Source: Planctomicrobium sp. (lineage in GTDB: Bacteria > Planctomycetota > Planctomycetia > Planctomycetales > Planctomycetaceae). From it: a DNA stretch of 36,788 nt. The position numbers and the translations under genes were made by a program. Position 1 is the first letter of the stretch. Each line of letters starts with the position of its first letter. The stretch covers positions 1-36,788 of the forward strand of contig DAOUPA010000005.1 of NCBI GenBank assembly GCA_030626405.1, in the 5' to 3' direction. This document shows positions 8,823-17,075 of the stretch, piece after piece. The notes under the pieces were generated by a model. That model searched no databases. It saw only the letters and a program-made list of their open reading frames with translations, and was not told the origin of the DNA.

Positions 8823-11627
8823 ATGCTAGAAATGTGCAAAAGAACACTCACGCAACTTGGACTCACGATCCTGGTATTCTCTCTTCAGGCACGTACGAGT
8901 CTCGCAGCTGACGTACGGTTTAATGAACAGATTCGGCCACTTCTCGCCGAGAATTGTCTGCACTGCCATGGTCCTGATGCAGAAAATCGTGAAGCGGATT
9001 TAAGGTTGGATATCAGACAAGTTGCAGAAGATCATGTGATCGTGCCTGAGAAGCCGGAGGAGAGCGAGCTGTTCATACGAATCACCTCCGAAGATGCCGA
9101 CTTGGTGATGCCTCCACCTGAAACCGGGAAATCATTGAATACGAAACAGATTGCACTAGTGCGTCAGTGGATTGAGCAGGGTGCTCGCTATGAAGAGCAC
9201 TGGTCGTTTGAATCAATCGTGAAGCCAGAACTTCCACCGCTCAATGAGTTGTCAAAAAATGGAATAGATCAATTTATCCTGGAGGCTCTTCAAAAGAGAA
9301 AGATGACCCTCTCACCTACCGTCAATCGGCAGCAACTCATTCGTCGCGCCACATTTGATTTGATCGGTTTACCTCCCACGTGGGATGAAGTTGAAGCATT
9401 CGTGAACGATGAGTCTGAACAGGCTTTTGAGAAAGTGGTGGATCGACTTCTGGATTCGCCGCAGTATGGCCCACGCTGGGGAAGGCACTGGCTCGATATC
9501 GCTCGATACGCCGACACACATGGTGGCACTGCCATTGGATTCGTCAAATTTCCATTTTCGTATACGTACCGCGATTATGTCATTCAGGCGTTCAACTCAG
9601 ATACGCCTTACAACCGCTTTGTCACGGAACAGATAGCGGCCGACCAAATGGAACTGGATGAGAATGATCCTGCTCTGGCTGGCTTGGGATTTCTGTCTGT
9701 GGGAATGCAGTATCGAAATCCGCACGATGTGATTGATGATCAAATTGACGTGGTCACACGCGGCTTGTTGGGCTTGACTGTCGCCTGCGCGCGGTGCCAC
9801 GACCACAAGTACGATGCCATTCCGACAAAAGATTACTATTCCTTGTACGCCACGCTCGCCAGCAGTCATTCGCCAGAATTACTCCCGCTAATCGGCGAGC
9901 CTGCCGAGACCGCACCTTATCGCAAATATCAACAAGAGTTACTGCACAGGCAGGAAACGCGTGACCAGATGGCTCGCGATCAAAGTGCAGTCATGCGCAG
10001 CCGATTGAAAATGCAAGTGGGTGCTTACCTGAAAAAGTTGGCGCAAGGGACTCCAGAGCAAGATTTGTCTTCAACTTTCCTTTCTTATCGCACGGACGAT
10101 GTTCGACCACTTGTGCTGGAACGTTGGCGGAAATATCTCGCCGAATTAAATGAAAACGATCCCGTTTTCGGACCGTGGATAAAATTGTCGCAGCTGGATA
10201 CCAAAGATTTCTCCAATCAATGTGCAGAGTTAATTCAAGCATTGGTTAAGGAAAATGGCGACCCGAAGAAACAGCCGGCGATGCACACACTCAGTGCAAC
10301 TCCACCACTCTGGAATCCGCGCGTTCTGGGTGCCATTCTCGAAAGAAAACCGCAGTCATTGGTTGATGTGGCGGATGCTTACGGAAAACTCTTTGCTGAC
10401 GTGCATCAGCAGTGGTTACAAAGTTTGATAACGACATCACTTGAAGCCGCCAGTGGAGCCGAGGTGATTCCTGATGAAGACCCCAGGCACCTCGAAGTCA
10501 ACAGTCCAATCAACCGGCAACTGCGAAAACACCTCTACACATCAGGAACGCCAACCGCAATGACAACGGACATCGCGGTGACATTATTGAACCGCCCGAT
10601 CCGTGACAAAGTGCGTGGCCTCAAGGGAGCCATTCAAAACCTGCATTTGACATCTCCCGGTTCCCCACCTCGTGCAATGGCAGTGCAGGAAGACGAACAC
10701 GCCAATGAATTTTACGTTTTCCGTAGAGGAAATTCCATTGATCGGGGCGTGCCTGTTCAGGCTCGTTTTCTGTCCGCTTTGCCAGGCATGAAAACCAGTC
10801 CGTTTCCTATCGGAAAGAGAAGGTTGGGACTTGCGAAAGCGATTGTTGATCCATCGAATCCATTGACTCGAAGAGTCATTGTGAACTGGGCCTGGCAGCA
10901 TCATTTTGGTCGAGGATTGGTCCGCACTCCAGACGACTTCGGGACGCGAGGCGAACCGCCGACACATTCACAACTGCTTGACTATCTCGCTTCAACATTC
11001 GGAGAGGACGGTTGGTCGCTGAAGAAGCTGCATCGCCGGATCATGCTCTCGGCTGTCTATCGGCAGGCTGCCATCGAAGACGCCAACTCGCGCAAACTCG
11101 ATCCAGACAACGAACTCTTGTGGAGAATGCCTCGCCGCAAACTCGACTTGGAAGCAATGCGTGATTCGATGCTGGCTGTCTCAGGAGAACTGAATTCCGC
11201 AATAGGAGGTAAGCCGTTTGACTTATCTTCATCTCCTGCAATTCCGCGGCGCACTGCCTATGGGTTCGTGAACCGAGATATTGTATCGAGTCTTGCCAGC
11301 ACGTTTGACGCGGCGAATTCAAGTTCGTGTACTGCACAGCGACCGGAAACGAATGTCCCACAGCAGACACTGTTTGCTTTGAATTCAGAGTTTATTCAAG
11401 ACCGGGCTGCTGCGTTGACGTCTCTCGATGAATTCACTTCAGAGAAGACCGATTCTGACCGAATACAATTTCTCTACCGCAGAACCTTCTCTCGTACTGC
11501 AGAACCGCAGGAAGTAGAAATTGCGATCAGTTACGTCACATCTCAGAACCAGAAATCGAAAACCACTCCATGGCAGCGGCTGGCTCATGCCTTGCTCGCT
11601 GCAAATGAATTTGTTTTTGTGGATTAA
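8823..11627 (+). CDS. PSD1/PSCyt1 domain-containing c-type cytochrome (DUF1549 + DUF1553)
   Basis: 934 aa; signal peptide; heme motif 'ENCLHCHGPDAENREADLRLD'; second CxxCH 'CARCHDHKYDAIPTKDYY'; 'RRATFDLIGLPPTWDEVEAF' and 'RVIVNWAWQHHFGRGLVRTPDDFGTRGEPPTHSQLLDYLA'. GGAG upstream of ATG. Confidence 0.95.
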   Translation: MLEMCKRTLTQLGLTILVFSLQARTSLAADVRFNEQIRPLLAENCLHCHGPDAENREADLRLDIRQVAEDHVIVPEKPEESELFIRITSEDADLVMPPPETGKSLNTKQIALVRQWIEQGARYEEHWSFESIVKPELPPLNELSKNGIDQFILEALQKRKMTLSPTVNRQQLIRRATFDLIGLPPTWDEVEAFVNDESEQAFEKVVDRLLDSPQYGPRWGRHWLDIARYADTHGGTAIGFVKFPFSYTYRDYVIQAFNSDTPYNRFVTEQIAADQMELDENDPALAGLGFLSVGMQYRNPHDVIDDQIDVVTRGLLGLTVACARCHDHKYDAIPTKDYYSLYATLASSHSPELLPLIGEPAETAPYRKYQQELLHRQETRDQMARDQSAVMRSRLKMQVGAYLKKLAQGTPEQDLSSTFLSYRTDDVRPLVLERWRKYLAELNENDPVFGPWIKLSQLDTKDFSNQCAELIQALVKENGDPKKQPAMHTLSATPPLWNPRVLGAILERKPQSLVDVADAYGKLFADVHQQWLQSLITTSLEAASGAEVIPDEDPRHLEVNSPINRQLRKHLYTSGTPTAMTTDIAVTLLNRPIRDKVRGLKGAIQNLHLTSPGSPPRAMAVQEDEHANEFYVFRRGNSIDRGVPVQARFLSALPGMKTSPFPIGKRRLGLAKAIVDPSNPLTRRVIVNWAWQHHFGRGLVRTPDDFGTRGEPPTHSQLLDYLASTFGEDGWSLKKLHRRIMLSAVYRQAAIEDANSRKLDPDNELLWRMPRRKLDLEAMRDSMLAVSGELNSAIGGKPFDLSSSPAIPRRTAYGFVNRDIVSSLASTFDAANSSSCTAQRPETNVPQQTLFALNSEFIQDRAAALTSLDEFTSEKTDSDRIQFLYRRTFSRTAEPQEVEIAISYVTSQNQKSKTTPWQRLAHALLAANEFVFVD

Positions 11628-11630
11628 AGC

Positions 11631-13022
11631 ATGAACGATCAACAGGACTTCTCCCGACGTCTATTTTTGCAGCGCACCGGAATGGGATTCGGCTCGTTGG
11701 CATTGAATCATCTTCTGGGGCAAGAGAGCCTCTCGGCTGAGTCTGGTGCCCACTTTGCCGGGAAAGCCAAACACGTCATTCATGTCTTCTTGAACGGAGG
11801 CATGTCTCAAGTCGACACGTTCGATCCCAAACCAGAGCTGACGAAACGCGCCGGTCAGATGCTTCCGTTTGAAAACCTACAAACAGAACGCAAAACCGGA
11901 GTCGCCTTACCTTCTCCATTTAAATTCAAAAAGCATGGAGAAAGCGGCATTCCCATCAGTGATATCTTTCCGCACCTGTCTCAGTGTGCAGACGATATGG
12001 CTGTGATTCGTTCGATGCATGTTGAACTGCCGAATCATGAAATGTCCCTCATGCTGATGAACTCCGGAGATCAACGACTCGTCCGTCCGAGTTTTGGTTC
12101 ATGGTTAACATGGGGGATGGGGAGCGAGAACCAAAACCTTCCCGGTTTCATCGCACTTTGTCCCGGTGGATACCCGGTCGGTGGTGCAGCAAACTGGCGA
12201 TCTGCATTTCTGCCAGGTGTTCATCAGGGAACTCATGTTGACACATCAAAAGTCGACCCCACAAAACTGATTAACCATGTTCGTAACAGCCGTTTGACAG
12301 ATCCAGAACAAAAGGCTCAATTCGACCTGTTGCAGAGTCTCAATGAGAGACACCTCTCCCAACGTCCAGGAGAAGTCTCCCTGGAAGGTCGTATTCGATC
12401 TTTTGAACTTGCGTATCGAATGCAGATCGAGGCGACTGACGCATTCGACGTTCAGCAGGAGCCAAAACATATTCAGGAAATGTATGGAAAAGGCCCACAG
12501 AACCGCCAGTTGTTGATGGCACGTCGCCTCATCGAACGCGGTGTCCGATTTGTGCAAACATGGCACGGCAGCGGGCAACCGTGGGACAGCCATGCGAATA
12601 TCAAAAACAGTCATCGCAACGTCGCCAGCCAGTGCGACCAGGGACTGGCTGCATTGATTATGGATCTTAAACAACGAGGACTTCTCGACGAAACACTGAT
12701 TCTCTGCACAGGAGAATTCGGTCGCACACCTTCTGTTGAAATGGGAACAGGCGGCACCGGAGCATCTCAGGGACGCGACCATAATCACTGGGGCTTCTCA
12801 TTATGGCTGGCTGGCGGTGGGATCAAAGGTGGCACGATTTACGGAGCCACCGATGATTTTGGATTCAAAGCTGTTGAAACCCCCGTTTCGGTCCATGACC
12901 TGCACGCTACGATGCTGCACTTACTCGGTTACAATCACGAGAGATTGACTTACCGCTTTGCCGGTCGCGACTATCGGCTGACCGACCTTTACGGAAAAGT
13001 CATCAATGAAATTATTGCGTAG
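11631..13022 (+). CDS. DUF1501 domain-containing protein (sulfatase-fold-like)
   Basis: 463 aa; twin-Arg-like start 'SRRLFLQRTGMGFGSLALNHLL'; 'HVIHVFLNGGMSQVDTFDPKPEL'; 'GEFGRTPSVEMGTGGTGASQGRDHNHWGFSLWLAGGGIKGG'; 3 nt after the PSD1 gene. Confidence 0.95.
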   Translation: MNDQQDFSRRLFLQRTGMGFGSLALNHLLGQESLSAESGAHFAGKAKHVIHVFLNGGMSQVDTFDPKPELTKRAGQMLPFENLQTERKTGVALPSPFKFKKHGESGIPISDIFPHLSQCADDMAVIRSMHVELPNHEMSLMLMNSGDQRLVRPSFGSWLTWGMGSENQNLPGFIALCPGGYPVGGAANWRSAFLPGVHQGTHVDTSKVDPTKLINHVRNSRLTDPEQKAQFDLLQSLNERHLSQRPGEVSLEGRIRSFELAYRMQIEATDAFDVQQEPKHIQEMYGKGPQNRQLLMARRLIERGVRFVQTWHGSGQPWDSHANIKNSHRNVASQCDQGLAALIMDLKQRGLLDETLILCTGEFGRTPSVEMGTGGTGASQGRDHNHWGFSLWLAGGGIKGGTIYGATDDFGFKAVETPVSVHDLHATMLHLLGYNHERLTYRFAGRDYRLTDLYGKVINEIIA

Positions 13023-13056
13023 CGACTCCGCTCTTCGATGCTTACAGAATCGAAAT

Positions 13057-13071
13057 GATTGAAGTTCAATC
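13057..13071. repeat. Perfect inverted repeat GATTGAA-G-TTCAATC in convergent intergenic region
   Basis: Read directly; lies between the DUF1501 stop (13022) and the 3' end of the minus-strand esterase gene (13143). Confidence 0.35.
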
Positions 13072-13142
13072 GCGGACACGGTGATTCTCCGACGTCGTCC
13101 CTCTCATTCAATATTGGTGAGCACCCTGTCGAACTGGTCGAT

Positions 13143-15722
13143 TTAATCAACAGTCAATTTTCGGCGATAGACAGTTTTTCCATGTGCGATAAAGAGAGTG
13201 CTGCGATTCGGTCCAGCTAGAACGCAGCTGGTTAATGGTTGATCCTGATCGACCTTCGGTAAGACACCGCACGGTCGTCCGGTTGGATCGAAAACCTGAA
13301 CTCCGAGGGCACTGGTGACGTAGTAGCGTCCTTTCTTGTCGACTGCCATGCCATCGCCACGCCCCGTTCTCTGGTACGGTGGCGGCTCGTTGAAATTGAA
13401 CTCGCCTTTGTAGTCAATCGGGAGCCGCATCGGCATATTGGGCATCTTCGCATCGAGAGTTCCGTTGGGGTTAACGCGGAACAGCCATGTGCGATCACCA
13501 CCGTAGTCAGAGACCGCCAATGTTCCGCCGTCATTCGAAAGTGCGATACCGTTCGGTTTATTGATCCCGGTATCAACCGCTGTGACTTCACCCGTTTTGA
13601 TGTTGATGCGGGTGACCTGTTTCGCACCAGTTTCGGTGATGAAGATGAACCCATCATCGGTCACTGCCAGATCGTTAGGTTTCACCTCAGTCGCGACAGT
13701 TTTCACTTCACCCGTTTTGATGTTGATGGAGATCACTCGATTCTTCGCTCCCTGACAGCCGTACAACAATCCATCGGAGCCGAATTCCAAGCCACTGACC
13801 GATTCCCTGACGATCTCTGATCTTGTTCCATCGTTAGCACTCACACGGTATACGGCTGGTGCTTTCATATCTGAGAAGTAGAGATTGCCAGCATGATCCG
13901 AGCAGAGACCATCAGCAAAACCAAGGTTGTCAGCTACGACTTCCCATGGCTCACTACGAATCAATAAATTCAGAAGTGTCAGATCACCTCCGAGGTCTCC
14001 GCTGGTGTCCAGGACTGGCTCATGCTGTTCTTTTCTCCAGAGCCACTTCATTGCATCAGGAAAACGAGAGCTGCCATAGTCGGCATTGTGCGCATAGCCT
14101 TCGGCCCAATCAAACCGGGTGTCGTACCCCATGTAACTCAAAGAGGATGCCATTCTCTGATTCGACCACGGCCAGCTTCCAAAGCGATTGTCGACGTCCC
14201 CGCTCGTGTCAGCCATGTAAACGCGGAGTGGTTTCGGTTCCGTCTTACGGACCAGTGCCGGGTAGACGTTTCCGCCACGCAGATTCGTGAAGCTGCCGAC
14301 GCTGGAGTAAACTTTCCGGAAGGCATCAGGGCGTTCCCAAGCAGCGGTGAACGCACAAATGGCGCCTGAACTGGAACCTCCGATCGCCCGCATTTCAGGA
14401 TCTTCTGAGATGTTGTAGCGTTTCTCGACTTCTGGGATGATCTCTTCAATCAGAAAACGGACATAGCGATCGCCGAGACTATCGTATTCGTAACTGCGGT
14501 TCGAGGATCTGTTACCTCGTCGCGTTTTCGACATGTCGTGTCCGGGATTGATGAACACCGCAATCGTGGGAGGCATCTCACCGCGTGCAATCAAATTGTC
14601 GAACACGACAGGAATTCGCCAGCGTCCTTTCATGGATCTCATCCCTTCTCCGTCTTGGAAGATCATCAAAGCCGCTGGTTTCTCTTTCTGGTACTGCTGC
14701 GGAACATAGATTGCCCAGTCGCGCGTTGTATTTGGAAAGATCTTGGATGACTCCCACGGTGGCATCTTCTCGACCGATCCTCGCGGCACATCATCTTTCA
14801 CGATTGCATCAGGATGTGGTTCCCATTTTGGTTTGGTTTGCGTCGGTGGAAAATGTGTCGACTCTGCGTCCTCAGACCACAGCCAGCGCAAGGCATCTGG
14901 AAATTCCTCGCCCCCCCATTTTCCACTATGCCCACCTTCGGTCATGACAAGTTTGTAGTTGTAACCCGCAAACTGGAGAGCTGCCGCGAGATCCTGATTT
15001 CCCAGCGGCCAGTTACCATGAAGATTACTGAGATCGTCCTTGCCTTCCTGCAAGTACACCTTAATCGATTTGGGATTGTCTTTCGTTTTGCGAACGAGGC
15101 CGGGATAGGCCCAGCCTCCGCGGATATTAGTGAAACTTCCAATGTGGCTGAGCACCTTGCCAAACTGGTCTGGCTTTTCCCAAGCAACGGTAAAAGCACA
15201 AATCCCGCTCGAAGAGATTCCGCAGATCGCGCGGTCGGCAGGGGTGGCAGAAACGTTGAGTCCCTCCAATGCCACGGGCAGAAACTCATCCAGCAGAAAG
15301 TTTGTGCAGCGGTCACCTAGTGAATCGTACTCGAAGGATCGGTTGCTTCGATTTTTTGCTCCCGGTTTCGTGGCTGGAATCGTGCCCGGATTCACGAAGA
15401 CAGCAATCGTCACCGGCATCTCTTTTTTGTGAATGAAATTGTCGAAGACAACAGGCACACGAAATGAACCTTTCGGATTCGCATAACCACGCCCGTCCAG
15501 GAACACCATCAAATTCGCTGGCTGATCTTTCTTATACTGAGCAGGCACGTAGACGCTGTATTCACGGCTCGTTCCTGGAAAAACCTGACTCTCCGCGTAG
15601 ACGCCCGTGGTGACCTTCCCTTGAGGGACTCCTTGCTGGACTGTTCGATCAGGATTAGGCTCAGCGGCTTGAACCGAAAGAGCGATGAACGCGACTGAAA
15701 CAAAGCAGATCAATAATTTCAT
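13143..15722 (-). CDS. Two tandem esterase (enterochelin-esterase/Fes-like) domains fused to an SMP-30/gluconolactonase-like beta-propeller
   Basis: Two homologous modules, each with 'YEYDSLGDR/FEYDSLGDR...GISSSG/GGSSSG...AWEKPDQFGKVLSHIGSFTNIRGG/AWERPDAFRKVYSSVGSFTNLRGG', then 'WEVVADNLGFADGLCSDHAGNLYFSD...KPNGIALSNDGGTLAVSD'. Start revised from 15779 to ATG 15722 (MKLLICFVSVAFIALSVQA signal peptide). Confidence 0.9.
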   Translation of the reverse strand: MKLLICFVSVAFIALSVQAAEPNPDRTVQQGVPQGKVTTGVYAESQVFPGTSREYSVYVPAQYKKDQPANLMVFLDGRGYANPKGSFRVPVVFDNFIHKKEMPVTIAVFVNPGTIPATKPGAKNRSNRSFEYDSLGDRCTNFLLDEFLPVALEGLNVSATPADRAICGISSSGICAFTVAWEKPDQFGKVLSHIGSFTNIRGGWAYPGLVRKTKDNPKSIKVYLQEGKDDLSNLHGNWPLGNQDLAAALQFAGYNYKLVMTEGGHSGKWGGEEFPDALRWLWSEDAESTHFPPTQTKPKWEPHPDAIVKDDVPRGSVEKMPPWESSKIFPNTTRDWAIYVPQQYQKEKPAALMIFQDGEGMRSMKGRWRIPVVFDNLIARGEMPPTIAVFINPGHDMSKTRRGNRSSNRSYEYDSLGDRYVRFLIEEIIPEVEKRYNISEDPEMRAIGGSSSGAICAFTAAWERPDAFRKVYSSVGSFTNLRGGNVYPALVRKTEPKPLRVYMADTSGDVDNRFGSWPWSNQRMASSLSYMGYDTRFDWAEGYAHNADYGSSRFPDAMKWLWRKEQHEPVLDTSGDLGGDLTLLNLLIRSEPWEVVADNLGFADGLCSDHAGNLYFSDMKAPAVYRVSANDGTRSEIVRESVSGLEFGSDGLLYGCQGAKNRVISINIKTGEVKTVATEVKPNDLAVTDDGFIFITETGAKQVTRINIKTGEVTAVDTGINKPNGIALSNDGGTLAVSDYGGDRTWLFRVNPNGTLDAKMPNMPMRLPIDYKGEFNFNEPPPYQRTGRGDGMAVDKKGRYYVTSALGVQVFDPTGRPCGVLPKVDQDQPLTSCVLAGPNRSTLFIAHGKTVYRRKLTVD
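13585..13728 (-). repeat. 24-nt exact direct repeat (ACTTCACCCGTTTTGATGTTGATG) spaced 120 bp, inside the SMP-30 propeller
   Basis: Copies at 13585-13608 and 13705-13728; encode repeated 'INIKTGEV' at a 40-codon period. Confidence 0.85.
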
Positions 15723-16043
15723 TATGTGCCTATGGTGAATATGAATATCATCAAGAGGAATTCGAATCGAGCCAAACAAACGGGAGTCGTGTTCGTCATC
15801 ATGGTACTTTCATGAATGTCTGACAAGTCATGCCCAGATGGGCCGCTCTACCGAGTCTGCAGCGAATCAATTCGGAGATTCAAACAGTCTGTTTTGTGAG
15901 CGAGCGAGAACACTTTCGGCTCGGAACAAGTTATCATCGGCACGAAGAGAAATGTGGTCAATACTTTCGCGGAGGGGCATTCCATCAACGAAATTATTGC
16001 GTGAACATCCTTACGAACAGTATTCAACCTCGACACAAATCGC

Positions 16044-16826
16044 ATGCCTGCACAAATCCTGCAACTCACTGATTTACATCTACTGGCCGATCCCGAGAAG
16101 ACGCTCAAAGGTGTTCGTACAAGGGACTCGTTGATTGAGGTCTTGCAGTTGATCCGGGAGCGAGAACAATCAGGAGAATGGAATTTTGAATACATTTTCC
16201 TCACTGGCGACCTGACTCATGACGAACAACTCGCCACGTATGAAGCACTGCGAGAATTATTGGGCGATTGGTTACCTCGCTGCCGTTTGATTCCAGGGAA
16301 CCACGATGACCGCGCCCTGATTCGAAAAGTGTTTCCCGAACTGGTTTCCTCCAGCACCGGATTCATTAACTTCTCAGTGGAAACTGCCGGTTGGAGATTG
16401 ATCGGTCTCGACTCACACGTTGAAGGCGAACTGTACGGGCGTATTGGATCAGCACAGCTTGAATGGCTCTCCTCAGAGTTATCAACTCACGTGAGACAAC
16501 CAACGATTCTGTTCATCCATCATCCACCGGTTTCCGTCCAGTCGGCTTGGCTGGACCGCATCGGACTGCGTGATGCGGAAGCTTTGAATGAAGTTGCACG
16601 CTCGAATTCGCAAGTTCGTGCCATTAGCACCGGCCACGTCCATCAGGAGTTCTCAGAGAATTTCAATGGTTTGCAAATTCTAACGACGCCGTCCACCGGC
16701 GTTCAGTTTCTTCCACGTCAGGACGAACTGGTCTGTGACCAGCTTCCACCAGGATTTCGCATCTTTCACCTCTTTGAAAACGCTTTTGAAAGCGTCGTCA
16801 TTCGCCTGCCTGAAATCCCTGGGTAG
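16044..16826 (+). CDS. CpdA-like 3',5'-cyclic-nucleotide phosphodiesterase / calcineurin-like metallophosphoesterase
   Basis: Motifs 'QLTDLHL', 'TGDLTHD', 'PGNHDD', 'FIHHPP', 'STGHVHQEF' in the order expected for CpdA-type enzymes. Confidence 0.9.
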   Translation: MPAQILQLTDLHLLADPEKTLKGVRTRDSLIEVLQLIREREQSGEWNFEYIFLTGDLTHDEQLATYEALRELLGDWLPRCRLIPGNHDDRALIRKVFPELVSSSTGFINFSVETAGWRLIGLDSHVEGELYGRIGSAQLEWLSSELSTHVRQPTILFIHHPPVSVQSAWLDRIGLRDAEALNEVARSNSQVRAISTGHVHQEFSENFNGLQILTTPSTGVQFLPRQDELVCDQLPPGFRIFHLFENAFESVVIRLPEIPG

Positions 16827-17052
16827 GCACGAGTTTATTGAGCCATGAACAAGTGAGTCTTGAATTCCAATTCTTCATGCGACTGAACTTCACAAGCGTG
16901 GACATGACAAGGCTCTCGCCAATCAAGATCCGCTTCACAACGAATGTCTTACTTGCCTCCTCGGCAAACTGCTGGGATTTATTGAAAACGCTCAGTCGGC
17001 GATCAGAGCCGTTAAAAAATAGAAAACCGTTCTTCGACTCCTTACGATGACG

Positions 17053-17067
17053 ACCGATTCGATCGGT
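17053..17067. terminator. Inverted repeat ACCGAT-TCG-ATCGGT at the 3' end of the minus-strand operon
   Basis: Perfect 6-bp arms with 3-nt loop, 9 bp past the stop of the 17076-19436 gene; no strong T-tract. Confidence 0.3.
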
Positions 17068-17075
17068 GGAATCTG

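Noticed and set aside
17000-17030. CGGC-gatcaga-GCCG stem followed by TTAAAAAATAG, considered as a terminator
   Set aside because: Run on the plus strand is A-rich rather than T-rich and the stem is only 4 bp.
16838-17050. 70-aa ORF between convergent phosphodiesterase and fusion genes
   Set aside because: No recognisable similarity and no supporting start signals; likely intergenic.
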